Part shown: positions 24,044 to 33,529 of the stretch, piece by piece
Layout of the letters: each line of letters starts with the position of its first letter
Numbering within the stretch: the first letter of the stretch is position 1
Made by a program: the position numbers and the translations under genes
Assembly: GCA_023150895.1 (NCBI GenBank)
Contig: JAKLJY010000056.1
Span: 1-49,383 of the forward strand
From: Myxococcota bacterium
Lineage (GTDB): Bacteria; Myxococcota_A; Bradymonadia; UBA7976; UBA1532
Direction of reading: 5' to 3'
Length of the DNA: 49,383 nucleotides
The notes under the pieces: generated by a model
Told to the model about the DNA's origin: nothing
The model's database searches: none
What the model saw: the letters and a program-made list of their open reading frames with translations, nothing else

Positions 24044-25024
24044 TCAGGTGGCGAGCCAGTGGACGTTGCTGACCACCTTGGGGAGGTCCTTGTTCGACAC
24101 GTTCGGGTCCCCGTCGACCAGGAACGCGTAGAGGATCTCCGTCTGCACGATGGAGACGGTGACCTTCTGACCGCCGAGCGTCGTCGTCGCCTTGGCCGAG
24201 GCGCCCTGCGCGTTGTAGTTCGATTCGGTTGCGGCGCCGACGACGGCGACGTTGTGCGGGACGACCACCAAATACCACCCGTTCACCGGCGCGGCCTCGG
24301 TGTAGTTCACCGTCACCTCGGCCGAGCCGTTGGTGAAGCGCTCGATCTTCGAGATCGTCACGCGCGTCGGCGTGAGGCGCTCGGTGGTCGAGGGCTCGGG
24401 GAGGGACGCCCAACTGTAGGTCGTCTCGCCGGACGCCGGGGCCCGGTAGAGCGCGTAGGGGTGGCCACCGGGGTCCTTGGTCGCGCGAATGATGCAGTAG
24501 CCCTGGGAGTAGGTGACGCCGGCGATCTTGCGCGTCCCGAAGAAGAAGGGCGCCGCGTGAAAATCGCCCGTCAGTACGTCACCCTTGTTGTTGATCGCGA
24601 CCTTGTTGCCCCACTCCTTCGGCTGAACGGTCTTGATCCCGTTGGTGCGCGTGAGCACCCGCTGCGCGAGCTTCGGCACGACCGTCTTCGTGGCGCCGTC
24701 CTTGACGGTGAACGGGGTCACGGCGTCGCGCAGACCCGTGTTGTCGAGGTAGTAGTTCTCTGGGTCGTCGGGGCCGCCGCTCGGGTGTCCAGCCGGACCG
24801 CCGAATTCGGGTTCGAGGTTCGGGGCGGTGTCCCCGCCCCCCCCACAGCCGCAGACGTTGACGATGTGGACGCAGACCGTGATGCGACCGTCGGGCGTCT
24901 GCGCAATGGTGGCGGCGGCGCCGGGGTGGCCGGGGACCGGCGGCTTCTCGTCGGGGACGTCCGCGGCCGTCGAGCCGGGCTTCACGGGCAGCTTCGTCTT
25001 CGCCTTTGTGCGCTTCTCGGCCAA
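24044..25024 (-). CDS. unknown protein between CHAT and subtilase genes
   Basis: 326 residues, no recognised family. A Lys-rich N-terminus (AEKRTKAKTKLPVK) leads to a Gly/Cys patch CVHIVNVCGCGGGGD. Beta-rich sequence with many Thr, Asn and Val follows, including GWYLVVVPHNVAVVG and TLGGQKVTVSIVQTE, and the end is SNVHWLAT. There is no signal peptide and no catalytic motif that I can see. Base composition is somewhat lower in GC than the flanks. The start is TTG 25022-25024, strongly supported by GGAGGGAGAG just upstream; the frame is open further upstream but overlaps the CHAT gene. It lies 23 bases after CHAT copy 2 and 12 before the subtilase, so it belongs to that operon and could be the target or an adaptor of these peptidases. 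Confidence 0.7.
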   Translation of the reverse strand: MAEKRTKAKTKLPVKPGSTAADVPDEKPPVPGHPGAAATIAQTPDGRITVCVHIVNVCGCGGGGDTAPNLEPEFGGPAGHPSGGPDDPENYYLDNTGLRDAVTPFTVKDGATKTVVPKLAQRVLTRTNGIKTVQPKEWGNKVAINNKGDVLTGDFHAAPFFFGTRKIAGVTYSQGYCIIRATKDPGGHPYALYRAPASGETTYSWASLPEPSTTERLTPTRVTISKIERFTNGSAEVTVNYTEAAPVNGWYLVVVPHNVAVVGAATESNYNAQGASAKATTTLGGQKVTVSIVQTEILYAFLVDGDPNVSNKDLPKVVSNVHWLAT

Positions 25025-25047
25025 AGTCTCTCTCCCTCCGCGCCGCG

Positions 25048-27588
25048 TCAGCGCGCGGCCCCCATGAGTTTGAATCCGCTCCAGAAGTAGGGGTGTTCGT
25101 AGCGGGTTTGCGCCGGGGCGGCAACGGTGCGCACGCCGCGGGTGGTGGTTTGTGCGGCCACGGGGGCCTCGCCCCGGCGCAGGCGCATCTGGGCCTCTCG
25201 CAGCGCCCCGAGGGGGCCCTGCGCCTCGACCTGCGCGAAGTAGGCCGTCACGAGACGGCGCGTTGCGGCGTCGTCGACGGGCCACTTCGTGGCGATGACG
25301 GTGCGCGCCCCGGCGAGCAGAAACGCCCGGTCGAGGATGCCCCACATCTCGTCCCCCGGATCGAGGTCGCCCACGGCCGTCTCGCAGGCGCTGAGGAAGA
25401 CCTCGGCGCCCGAGAGATCCAGGGCCAGGACGTCGTGCGCCTCGAGGCGGCCGTCGTGTGTCGCGCTCGGCCCGAGCTCGATGTAGCCCGGCTGGCCGCC
25501 GCGCGCCGGGTGACCATGCGCCGCCAACAGAATGCGGCCGGCCCGACCCGCGGCGGTCACGAACGCGCTCTCGGTGGCCGCCCGGCCGGTCAGGCGCACC
25601 CCGCCGAGCAACGCGTGGATCTCGTCGATCTCGCGTTCGGCCCCGGGCAACGTATTGCCCGCCGTTTCGGTCGCGACGGCGCCGACGAGGAGCAGGTCGT
25701 TCTTGCCGTCGGGCCGGCGTCGCCCGGGCACCCCGGCGGCCACCGCGAGGCTCGGGGCCTCGTCGACGGGCAGCAGGTCGATGAGCGTCTGCTCTCCCAG
25801 TCGCAGGGCCGCAAAGGGCACCGCGTGCAGAAAGCCGTGGGGCACGATGGTCAGGCGACCCCCCGCCGCGGCGGCCGCTCGAATCTCTTCGTCGAACGGG
25901 CCGAGGAGGCGCGCCCCGAGCCCGGCGGCGGGCCCCTGCCAGTCCGGCCGTTGCCGCTGCAGGTCGGCGACGAAGTTCGCGGCCTCGTTGCGAAGCCGGG
26001 CGACGTCGTTGGTGACGACGGCATGGCGGACGCGCTCACCGTCGACGAGGAACGCGTGGACACGGTCCGCGGCGACGACGAACTCGAGCCCCAGGCGGCC
26101 GGCCGGCAACGCCACCCGGTCCGAGTCCGCGACGGCGATCCGCTGGAGGGGCCCCTGCGGCCGCTGCAGCGTGCGCACGGCCTCGACCAGCGCGCGGCCG
26201 GTCTCGAGGGCGGAGATCGCCGATGCGGGCGCGCCGACACCGCTCCCCGCGCCCCGGATGACCGCCAGCGTGAGGGCTCGCGCTTTCTGTCGGCCCAGAA
26301 CCCCGAGCGCCTGCGCAGGGCGACCCAGGCGGACCGCTGCATCTGCCAGATGCGCCGTGGCCGTCCGCACCCACGGGCTCTGCGCGAACCGGGCGATCGC
26401 CCGATGCGAAGCCTCCGGGACGGGTCGCTCCGCATACGCGAGCGCCCGGTCGAGCGCCTCGGCGGCGCGGGCGGGGTCACCGGCCCAAGAGAGGACGATA
26501 CCGCGCACGAAGTCGTATTCGGGCTGCTGGCGTTCGACGAGGGTCGCGCGATCGAGCCGATCGATGAGATTGCGCGCCTCGAGGAACCGATGCGCCCGAA
26601 CCAATGCGCTGGCCGCCGCCACCAGGACCTCCGCACGCAGCGCGGGGGCATCCCGGAACGCCGGCATCGAAAGCCGCGTTGCTGCGACGGCAAGGGCCTC
26701 GTCGAGTGCGAGGGCCTCGCCCGCGGCTTCGGCATCCGCTTCGATGAGCAGGTAAGGCCAGAGAACCTGCGTCCACTCGTTGCCGCCCAGGTCGCCGTGG
26801 TCCGTCACCGCCTCGTGGGCCGCCCGGCGGGCCTCGTTCGTCCGGCCCTCCAGATGCAGCGTATACGCAAGACGTGCCTGCGCGACCCGCCCCGACACGC
26901 GGTTGCCGAGTTCGGAGAACAGCGTGACGGCCTCCCGCAGGAGGGGATGTGCCAGGTCCCCCCGGTGGTAGTGGAGGAGGCAATTGCCGAGCGCCATGAG
27001 CGTCTTGGCCTCGAGGTCCCGGTCTCCCCGGGCCATCGCCGACTCGAGCACGTCGGCGAACCCGGCGTACGCGATCTCGATGTCCGACTGTGCGTTGGCG
27101 ATCGAAGCCACCGAGAACCGCGCAAGGTCGAGCCCGCGCGGGTCGGCGCCGGAGCGCTGATGGACGAGGATGGCTTCGCGCAATGTCCGTACCGCGGTGG
27201 CCTCGTCGCCCGCGTCGATCTCCATGCGAGCCCGGTAGCGCAGGGCCCGCGCGAGCAGCTCGGGATCCCCGGCTTTGCGGATCGCCGGCAGGATGCCGTC
27301 GAGGCGACGACGTCCGTTCGACAGCTCGCCCAGCCGCGCGATCGTCCGGGCGTGCTGCACGACAATCTCCAACCGCGCCGTCCCCGTCGCCGTGCGCGAA
27401 GCCGCCTCCAGCGAAGCGGCGGCCTCGGTCAGGCGTCCGGCGGTGGCCAGGGCCGTCGCCGCTTCGACCTCCGGCGGGGGGGCCGCCTGCGCGTGCCGCG
27501 GCCACGCCCCGACGAGCGCGCCGGCCGACAGCAGGAGCGTCAGCATGAGCGCCGGCGGCCACCCACGGACTCGGGAGGGACGTCGCAT
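25048..27588 (-). CDS. exported TPR-CHAT peptidase (copy 2, canonical active site)
   Basis: 846 residues. A signal peptide (about 1-35, ending AQA) is followed by a long TPR-like helical array (about 38-470) and a CHAT domain (about 520-846). The catalytic dyad is canonical: H691 in LLAAHGHP and C735 in VFLSACETAVGD, with the later ARTVIATKWPVDD motif. CHAT peptidases are relatives of caspases and separase; bacterial members cleave partner proteins when their sensor domain is engaged. The ATG has GGAG six bases upstream. It heads a minus-strand run CHAT, unknown protein, subtilase and, after 233 bases, the HExxH protein. The signal peptide places it outside the cytoplasm, unlike the non-secreted subtilase. 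Confidence 0.9.
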   Translation of the reverse strand: MRRPSRVRGWPPALMLTLLLSAGALVGAWPRHAQAAPPPEVEAATALATAGRLTEAAASLEAASRTATGTARLEIVVQHARTIARLGELSNGRRRLDGILPAIRKAGDPELLARALRYRARMEIDAGDEATAVRTLREAILVHQRSGADPRGLDLARFSVASIANAQSDIEIAYAGFADVLESAMARGDRDLEAKTLMALGNCLLHYHRGDLAHPLLREAVTLFSELGNRVSGRVAQARLAYTLHLEGRTNEARRAAHEAVTDHGDLGGNEWTQVLWPYLLIEADAEAAGEALALDEALAVAATRLSMPAFRDAPALRAEVLVAAASALVRAHRFLEARNLIDRLDRATLVERQQPEYDFVRGIVLSWAGDPARAAEALDRALAYAERPVPEASHRAIARFAQSPWVRTATAHLADAAVRLGRPAQALGVLGRQKARALTLAVIRGAGSGVGAPASAISALETGRALVEAVRTLQRPQGPLQRIAVADSDRVALPAGRLGLEFVVAADRVHAFLVDGERVRHAVVTNDVARLRNEAANFVADLQRQRPDWQGPAAGLGARLLGPFDEEIRAAAAAGGRLTIVPHGFLHAVPFAALRLGEQTLIDLLPVDEAPSLAVAAGVPGRRRPDGKNDLLLVGAVATETAGNTLPGAEREIDEIHALLGGVRLTGRAATESAFVTAAGRAGRILLAAHGHPARGGQPGYIELGPSATHDGRLEAHDVLALDLSGAEVFLSACETAVGDLDPGDEMWGILDRAFLLAGARTVIATKWPVDDAATRRLVTAYFAQVEAQGPLGALREAQMRLRRGEAPVAAQTTTRGVRTVAAPAQTRYEHPYFWSGFKLMGAAR

Positions 27589-27688
27589 CGTGTCTCCACT
27601 TCCGGGGTAATGACGGACCCGCCGCCCCGATTTCTCACGCGAAGGCGCCGGTGTAACGCCCGACGGTCTCGGCGACTCTGAATGGACG

Positions 27689-27922
27689 ATGCTCACCGCG
27701 CACCCCCTCTTCGCCCCCGCCCTCGCCTCGTTGACCCTGGGACTCGCCCCGTTCGCCCCCGAGCCCCACCTCTGGGGCAAGCTGCTGTGGGTGGCGGGCG
27801 GCGCCGTCGGCATGCAGGCCATGGACTGGTTCGACCTCGCCATGCACGGCGCCCCGTGGCTCTGGCTGCTGTACGCCGCCGGTCGCCTCGTGCTGAAACG
27901 CCGCGTCGCAAAGGCGGCCTGA
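27689..27922 (+). CDS. conserved-looking small membrane protein
   Basis: 77 residues. Two hydrophobic segments (about 7-22 and 48-70, the latter ending WLWLLYAAGRLV) flank a loop with PEPHLWGK and GMQAMDWFDLAMHG. The C-terminus is basic (LKRRVAKAA), which suggests an inner-membrane hairpin. I recall similar 75-80 residue proteins in other proteobacteria without an assigned function. The ATG at 27689 has no strong ribosome site. Its stop codon directly abuts the stop of the convergent ATP-grasp gene. Confidence 0.6.
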   Translation: MLTAHPLFAPALASLTLGLAPFAPEPHLWGKLLWVAGGAVGMQAMDWFDLAMHGAPWLWLLYAAGRLVLKRRVAKAA

Positions 27923-29002
27923 TCACGTCCCCCGGACGCGCGAACGGCGCCGGGCATCGGCGACGAGCCGCCGCAGCAGCCGCCCGAACGGGAGCCCCCC
28001 CACATGGGCGGCGATGGGCAGCATGGCGCAGTCGCGATACCCCGTCTCGGCGTATTCCAGCGAGCAGTTCGGATTCACCTCGAGGACCGTGGGACGCCCC
28101 GCCGCGTCGAGGCGGAGATCCACGCGCCCGTAGCCGGTGCCCTCCACCGCGCGGTAGGCCGCCAGCGCCATCGCGCGGATGCGGCGCCCGAGCCGGGGGC
28201 CGAGCGGCGCCGGGCAGAGCAGCTCGAAGCCGTGGTACAGCGGACTTTCGGGGTCGTACTTGGCCGCGAACGTGCGCACCCCGCGGCCGGACGGGAAGGC
28301 CGCGCCGAATGCGATCTCCAGGGGCGGCAGGGTGCGCGGCCCGCTCGGTCCGTCGACGATGCCGACCGTGATCTCGCGGCCGTCGACGTACTGCTCGACG
28401 AGGACCTCGCCGAACTCGGGGCACAGCGTGGACAGCCGCTCGCGGAGCGCGGCTTCGTCGACGACGACGCTGTCGAGGTCGATCCCGGCGCTGCCGCCGG
28501 AGTCCGCGGGCTTTACGAACAGGGGAAACGCCGCGGAGAGGGCCGGATCGAGGGGTGCGTCCGGCCGGGCGACGCGCTGCCAGGGGGGCGTCGGCAGGCC
28601 CGCGGCGACGAACCGGGCCTTCATGGCGAACTTGTCGCATCCGAGCGCGTAGAAGGCCGCGTTCGCGCCGCTGTAGGGCAGCCCCCGTCGCTCCAGGGCG
28701 GCGATGGCCTCCAGCCCCGGAAGCCCGTCCTTGCCCGGCCCCGCCCCGTCGCAGAGGTTCAGCACGACGTCGGCGTCGAGGGCCGCAACCACGGCGTCGA
28801 CGTCGTCGAGGCCGACGTAGACGAGCGTGGCCTCGAAGCCGGCCGCCCGCGCTGCCCGGAGAAACGCCGCGTCCGCTTCGGCAGCGTGCGGATAGTCCAC
28901 GAGTTCGTGTCCGCGTCCACCGTGGCCGGGCGCGAAGCGGGCCATGAGGATCGCGAGGCGAAGCGAGGGTTTCGAGCGGGGGCGACGGCTCACCGCCGGC
29001 AC
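27923..29002 (-). CDS. ATP-grasp ligase, D-alanine-D-alanine ligase-like
   Basis: 359 residues with ATP-grasp layout. LRLAILMARF begins the first Rossmann strand, and VLNLCDGAGPGKDGLPGLEAIAALERRGLPYSGA matches the N-L-x-x-G ... ALE...G.pytGs region of Ddl enzymes. The ATP-binding lid and core are seen as FPLFVKPADSGGSAGI, VEQYVDGREITVGIVDG and YGRVDLRLDAAGRPTVLEVNPNCSL with the Mg-binding E and N. It differs from housekeeping Ddl in the C-terminal region, so the true substrate may be another amino acid or peptide. The start is GTG 29000-29002, three bases past the chemoreceptor stop, so it probably shares that operon. Confidence 0.8.
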   Translation of the reverse strand: MPAVSRRPRSKPSLRLAILMARFAPGHGGRGHELVDYPHAAEADAAFLRAARAAGFEATLVYVGLDDVDAVVAALDADVVLNLCDGAGPGKDGLPGLEAIAALERRGLPYSGANAAFYALGCDKFAMKARFVAAGLPTPPWQRVARPDAPLDPALSAAFPLFVKPADSGGSAGIDLDSVVVDEAALRERLSTLCPEFGEVLVEQYVDGREITVGIVDGPSGPRTLPPLEIAFGAAFPSGRGVRTFAAKYDPESPLYHGFELLCPAPLGPRLGRRIRAMALAAYRAVEGTGYGRVDLRLDAAGRPTVLEVNPNCSLEYAETGYRDCAMLPIAAHVGGLPFGRLLRRLVADARRRSRVRGT

Positions 29003-29003
29003 G

Positions 29004-30938
29004 TTAGACGTGGGTCGGCGACTCCGCCAGCGGCTCGAATCGACCGGCGATCGACCGCTCGTTTTCGTGCCCCACGGTCCGGTGTTCGTCCGCGCGGCGC
29101 GCGGTCGGCCGCCGCCGGGACTTCGGCGCGCCGTCGACGAGCACCCGCAGGTGTTCGACGATCTCGTTCATCGAAGCGGCCTGGGCGTGGAGCTCCTCCG
29201 AGGCCGCCGCAGAGCTCTCGGCGCTCGCGGCGTTGGTCTGCACGACCATGTTCATCTCCCCGACGGCCTGGTTGACCTGGGCGACGCCGTCCGCCTGCTC
29301 CGTCGACGCCATCGAGATGGCCTGGACGCGGATGCCGACCTCGGCGCTGTGCTGGTCGATGGCGGCGAAGGCGTCACTCAGGCGCGCGGCGATGGAGACG
29401 CCCTGCGACGAGGTCTGCTTCGAACGCGCGACGTGGGTTGCGCTCTCCTGGGCGGCCTGTCCGGCCCGCAGGGCCAGGCTCCGGACCTCCTCGGCGACGA
29501 CCGCGAACCCGGCCCCGTGCTCGCCGGCGCGCGCAGCCTCGATGGCGGCGTTGATCGCGAGCAGGTTGGTCTGCAGCGCGATGTCCTCGATGCCGCGGAG
29601 GATCTTGCCGATCTCCAGCGCCGACGCCTGGATCTCGATCATGGCCGCCCGCATCTCGTCCATGGCGATGGCCCCCTGCTGGATGACCTCCGCGGTGGTC
29701 TGCATGGCGGCGCACGCCTCGTCCGCCCGGCCGGCGTTCTCCTGGCTGCGCTCGGCCACGGCGGCCAGCGTGGCGCTCGTCTCTTCGAGGCTGGCGGCCT
29801 GTTCGGTCGCGCCGGCGGCGAGGCTCTGGCTGGCCTCGGAGATGCTGGCCGAGACGTCCCGGACCTCTTCGGCGCCGTCGCCGAGGCCCGCCATGATGGT
29901 GCGCAGCGGCGAAATGAGGCGACGCCGCACGAAGGCCAGCACGCCGACGAACGCGAGGACGGCGAGCGCCGACAGACCGGCGTCCAGCATCAGCACCGCG
30001 TCTGCAGCCCGGCGCGTGGCGACCGACGCTTCGGCGGACAGGCGCCCGACCGTCTTGGAGATGGCGAGGCCCGTGTCGATGGCGCGCGTGGACTGGTCGA
30101 TCCACTCGACGCTCGTGACGGGATAGGGCGCCCCGGCGGCGCTGGCGGCGTAGATGCCCTCGCGCAGCTTCTGGAAGTCGCCCAGGAAGCTCTTCTCGAA
30201 CGTCGCGATGGCGGCGACCAGTTCGTCGGGGGTGGTGGGCTCGTGCTTCAGGGCCAGGATCTCCGCGGCAGCCTGGTCGACGACGGCGCGATAGCCCTGG
30301 AGCGTGTCGACGAGCGCCGGCGGGATGGCCGTGCCGGAGGCGATGGCGCCACCGAGGTTGGCGCGCTCGCGGCCGGCGAACTCGCAGAGGGTGGCGACCT
30401 TGGCCCGCAGGACGGCGTTGTAGTGCAACACCTGCTCGCGGGGTCCCTGCGGCGCGAAGAGAGCGTTGCGGGCCTCGAACTCACGCTCGATGTTGCGCGT
30501 CGCCAGCCCGACCCACGCGGCCTTCTCCATGGCCTGCGAGAGCACCTTCGCCCGGGCGGCCTGGAGCTCGGTGTAGGTCTCGCGCCAGGCCGCGAAGCGC
30601 CGCATGAGCTCGGGCGCATCTCCCCGGTCGAGCAGGGGCTTCACCCGCTCGTAGGCTGCCGCGGCGTCGGCGTCGCCCTTCTCCTGGACCTCTTTGAAGC
30701 GCGCGACGAGCGCCGGCGGATCCTCGGCGCTGCCGAGCAGCGTCGTGCCCACCCCGCGCTCGATGGCCTGCCATCCGGCGGCGTCGTTCAGGTACCCTGC
30801 CGTCGACTCCAGGACCGAGAAGCGGTCGGCTTCACCGCGATCGCCGAGGGCGCCGCGGACGAGGACGAAGACGAGCGCCAGCGTGACCGCCAGCAGGAGC
30901 GAGATGAGCGCCGTGAGGCGGGCCTGAAAGCTGCGCAT
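29004..30938 (-). CDS. methyl-accepting chemotaxis protein
   Basis: 644 residues. TM1 (about 10-30) and TM2 (about 310-332) bracket a helical periplasmic sensor domain. The cytoplasmic coiled coil has the conserved hairpin tip [20 protein letters not shown] (family: [20 protein letters not shown]) followed by [13 protein letters not shown]. Methylation-type helices lie on both sides of it. The last 35 residues are a flexible Arg-rich tail without a CheR-binding NWxxF pentapeptide. ATG 30936-30938 has a near-perfect GGAGGA ribosome site seven bases upstream. No che genes are nearby, so which pathway it feeds (gliding-type or other) cannot be told from the window. Confidence 0.93.
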   Translation of the reverse strand: MRSFQARLTALISLLLAVTLALVFVLVRGALGDRGEADRFSVLESTAGYLNDAAGWQAIERGVGTTLLGSAEDPPALVARFKEVQEKGDADAAAAYERVKPLLDRGDAPELMRRFAAWRETYTELQAARAKVLSQAMEKAAWVGLATRNIEREFEARNALFAPQGPREQVLHYNAVLRAKVATLCEFAGRERANLGGAIASGTAIPPALVDTLQGYRAVVDQAAAEILALKHEPTTPDELVAAIATFEKSFLGDFQKLREGIYAASAAGAPYPVTSVEWIDQSTRAIDTGLAISKTVGRLSAEASVATRRAADAVLMLDAGLSALAVLAFVGVLAFVRRRLISPLRTIMAGLGDGAEEVRDVSASISEASQSLAAGATEQAASLEETSATLAAVAERSQENAGRADEACAAMQTTAEVIQQGAIAMDEMRAAMIEIQASALEIGKILRGIEDIALQTNLLAINAAIEAARAGEHGAGFAVVAEEVRSLALRAGQAAQESATHVARSKQTSSQGVSIAARLSDAFAAIDQHSAEVGIRVQAISMASTEQADGVAQVNQAVGEMNMVVQTNAASAESSAAASEELHAQAASMNEIVEHLRVLVDGAPKSRRRPTARRADEHRTVGHENERSIAGRFEPLAESPTHV

Positions 30939-31078
30939 GGTCGGTTCCTCCGGGCCCGGTCCGGGCCGCCGCGTCGGGGGAGAAGGAACGCGGCGGGCCC
31001 GCGTCGGGCCACGCCCCTGGGTTCGGCCGTGCCCGTCAATCGACAGACGCGTGTGCTGACGATGACTCCCCGCGCCGG

Positions 31079-31094
31079 CTTGACCTGCGTCAAG
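31079..31094. promoter_or_regulatory. palindrome CTTGAC-N4-GTCAAG, CRP/FNR-family-like operator
   Basis: A perfect 6-bp inverted repeat with a 4-base spacer lies in the 229-base divergent region between the chemoreceptor and rluF. TTGAC-N4-GTCAA is close to the TTGAT-N4-ATCAA box bound by FNR/ANR/DNR-type regulators. It is 74 bases before the rluF start and about 140 before the chemoreceptor start, so it could act on either. Visual match only. Confidence 0.4.
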
Positions 31095-31167
31095 TCCGAG
31101 CCAGCACGTCTCCGCCGCGGGAGCCGCCGTTGCACGGTGGACGCCCGGGCGACTACCGTGCCCCGCC

Positions 31168-31944
31168 ATGGACGAGCCGAAACCGACCCTGCGACTGAAC
31201 AAGTACCTGAGCGAAGCCGGCGCGTGCTCGCGTCGGGAGGCCGACCGCTTGATCGAGGCCGGGCGGGTGCGCATCGACGGCGTCGTCGCCTCGCTCGGCG
31301 CGCAGGTGCCGCCGGGGGCTCGGGTCGAACTCGACGGTCGCGCCATCGACGCGCCGCGCCCGGACGCGCACGTCTACCTCGCGTATCACAAGCCCGCGGG
31401 CATCATCTGCACGACCGATCCCCGCGCGCCGGACAACATCGTCTCGGCCGTCGCGCACCCCCGGCGGGTCTTCCCCGTCGGCCGGCTCGACGTCGCGTCG
31501 GAGGGCCTGATCTTCCTCACGTCGGACGGCGACGTGGTGAACAAGATTCTGCGCGCCGGGAATGCGCACGAAAAGACCTACGATGTAACGGTCGATCGGG
31601 CCGTCGATGCGGTCTTTCTGCGGCGCATGGCCGAGGGCGTACCGATCCTGGACACCGTGACGCTGCCCTGCCGCATCACCCGAACGGGCGCGCGTCGCTT
31701 CACGCTGGTGCTGACGCAGGGGCTCAATCGGCAGATCCGACGCATGTGCGACGCCCTCGGGTACGGGGTCGTCCGCCTCGTCCGCACGCGCATCATGCAC
31801 GTGACGCTCGGCGAGCTGCCCCGCGGGCGGTGGCGCGAGCTCACCGTGGCGGAGCGGACCGAGCTGCACCGCCTCGTCGCGACGTCGAGCAAGACGGCGT
31901 TCGCGGGCGAGACGTCTGGTGGCGGGGACGCCGACGACGACTGA
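31168..31944 (+). CDS. rluF: 23S rRNA pseudouridine synthase RluF-like
   Basis: 258 residues. An S4 RNA-binding domain (about 8-55, [21 protein letters not shown]) precedes the RsuA/RluB/E/F catalytic domain. The catalytic aspartate is D108 in [16 protein letters not shown]. The RluF-specific context is strong: [48 protein letters not shown] and [12 protein letters not shown] all align with E. coli RluF, which modifies U2604 of 23S rRNA. A short acidic tail (GGGDADDD) ends the protein. The stop is separated by 25 bases from that of the convergent OmpA-type gene. Confidence 0.92.
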   Translation: MDEPKPTLRLNKYLSEAGACSRREADRLIEAGRVRIDGVVASLGAQVPPGARVELDGRAIDAPRPDAHVYLAYHKPAGIICTTDPRAPDNIVSAVAHPRRVFPVGRLDVASEGLIFLTSDGDVVNKILRAGNAHEKTYDVTVDRAVDAVFLRRMAEGVPILDTVTLPCRITRTGARRFTLVLTQGLNRQIRRMCDALGYGVVRLVRTRIMHVTLGELPRGRWRELTVAERTELHRLVATSSKTAFAGETSGGGDADDD

Positions 31945-31972
31945 GGCGCCGCCGGTCGCCCGCCGGGCCTCA
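31942..31972. terminator. hairpin between convergent rluF and OmpA-type gene
   Basis: TGAGGC (31942-31947) pairs with GCCTCA (31967-31972), and an inner CCGG/CCGG pair extends the stem with an asymmetric bulge. It spans both stop codons, so it could serve as a bidirectional 3-prime-end structure. There is no T-tract. Confidence 0.35.
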
Positions 31973-33385
31973 CTGAGCGAGGACGATGAACTCGATGCGC
32001 CGGTTGGCGGTGCGGCCGGCGGGCGTCTTGTTGTCCTCGACGGGCTTGGCGCCGCCGAAACCCTCGGCGGTCAGGCGACCCTCTTCGACGCCCTTGGAAA
32101 CGAGATACGCCTTGACGGCGTCCGCGCGCTCCTTGGAGAGGCGCAGGTTCGTCTCTTCCTTGCCGGTGTTGTCGGTGTGGCCCTCGATGCGCAGTTTCAG
32201 GCTCGGGAAGCCCTTCATCGCCTCGGCCGCCTCGTCGAGGAGCTTGGTCGACTTCTTCTCGATGGTGGACTTGCCGGTGGCGAAGGTGATGCCCTTGATG
32301 GCACCGCTGAACTTCGCCATCACCGCCGGGAGGCAGCCCGCCTCCGCGGCGACGCCGACCTGATCGGGGCACTTGTCGTCCGCGTCGGCGACGCCGTCGG
32401 CGTCCTTGTCGGGGCAGCCACCCGTGGCGCCGGGCCCGGGCTCCTTGGCGCACTTGTCCTCGGCATCCGTGAGGCCGTCGTTGTCCGAGTCCGGGCAGCC
32501 GCCGAAGGCGGGCAGGCCGGCGACCTCGGGGCACTTGTCGTCCGCGTCGACGATGTCGTCGGCGTCCTTGTCCGGGCAGCCGCCGTGGGTGGGCTTGCCC
32601 GCGGCGTCCGGGCACTTGTCCTCGGTGTCCTTCAGACCGTCGGCGTCGCGGTCGGGGCAGCCGCCGAGGGACTTCGGCCCGGCCGCGTCGGGGCAGGCGT
32701 CCTCGCCATCTTTCAGGCCGTCGGCGTCCTTGTCGGGGCAGCCGTTCGTCGAGGCCGGCCCGGCGGCGTTGACACAGGCGTCGCTCGCGTCGAGGACGCC
32801 GTCGTTGTCCGCGTCCGGGGGCGGGGGCTTCTTGCCGAGGAAGAAGTCGAACCCGACTGTGAGCTCGAGGGCCTGCGAGCCGAGCCAGTCGTGGCCGTCG
32901 GAGATCATCTCGCGGGCCTGCACCCGCAGGGCGACCCACTCGGCCAGAAGGCCGCGCAGACCGACACCGAGGCCGGCCTTCGGGTCGAAGTCGCCGCCGA
33001 CGTCGCCGCCGACCGTGTGGTACGCGCCCAACGCGCCGGTCAGGTAGGGGGCCCAGTCACCGTCGGTGATGTGCCACAGCACGCCGACGTCGTACGAGAG
33101 GCCGGTCGTGCCCTCGAGGGGCAGCCAGGCGCCGTCGAACTCGAGGGCCCAGCGGGGCTTCAACTGCCAGCCGGCGCGAATGCCGGCGATGGCGGAAGAG
33201 TCGGCGTCGTGGCGGATGTCCCCGCCCATCTGCCAGCCCTTGAAGACGAGGTTGTACCCGCCGAGCACGCCCACGTAGGGCTTCGAGTCGGGGTACTCGG
33301 CGCGCGCGGGGGCGGCCGAGACCAGCAGGGCGGCAGGAGCGGCGATCAAGAGAGCCGCGCGGGCGGCGAGGAATCGTGTGGACAT
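31970..33385 (-). CDS. OmpA-family outer-membrane protein with thrombospondin type-3 calcium-binding repeats
   Basis: 471 residues. The signal peptide (about 1-29, ending ARA) is followed by an 8-strand beta-barrel region (about 30-195, YVGVLGGYNLVFKGW to LTVGFDFFLG). Five to six TSP3 repeats follow (about 200-350), each DADGLxDxxDxCPdxxGxxxxxGCPD, which bind calcium through the Asp residues. The C-terminal OmpA peptidoglycan-binding domain (about 355-471) has KLRIEGHTDNTG and a TANRRIEFIV ending. It should link outer membrane and cell wall. The ATG 33383-33385 with AGAGG upstream is chosen over an in-frame ATG 16 codons earlier, because the signal peptide starts here. Confidence 0.92.
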   Translation of the reverse strand: MSTRFLAARAALLIAAPAALLVSAAPARAEYPDSKPYVGVLGGYNLVFKGWQMGGDIRHDADSSAIAGIRAGWQLKPRWALEFDGAWLPLEGTTGLSYDVGVLWHITDGDWAPYLTGALGAYHTVGGDVGGDFDPKAGLGVGLRGLLAEWVALRVQAREMISDGHDWLGSQALELTVGFDFFLGKKPPPPDADNDGVLDASDACVNAAGPASTNGCPDKDADGLKDGEDACPDAAGPKSLGGCPDRDADGLKDTEDKCPDAAGKPTHGGCPDKDADDIVDADDKCPEVAGLPAFGGCPDSDNDGLTDAEDKCAKEPGPGATGGCPDKDADGVADADDKCPDQVGVAAEAGCLPAVMAKFSGAIKGITFATGKSTIEKKSTKLLDEAAEAMKGFPSLKLRIEGHTDNTGKEETNLRLSKERADAVKAYLVSKGVEEGRLTAEGFGGAKPVEDNKTPAGRTANRRIEFIVLAQ

Positions 33386-33529
33386 GGTCCGGGACCTCTT
33401 CCGGGTCGTTGAAAGCGGCGGCAGCATAGCGCCGGATGGGGGACGGGGAAACCCGCCCCGCGCCGACCCGACCGGGAAGCGCCGTGGGCGCTCTTCTTTC
33501 ACTTCTTTCGGGTGACGAGTTCGACACGC

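Noticed and set aside
17383-27588. CHAT peptidases as part of a CRISPR-associated (craspase-type) system
   Set aside because: No CRISPR repeats and no gRAMP or other cas gene in the window; both CHAT proteins carry signal peptides, which does not fit a cytoplasmic CRISPR effector.
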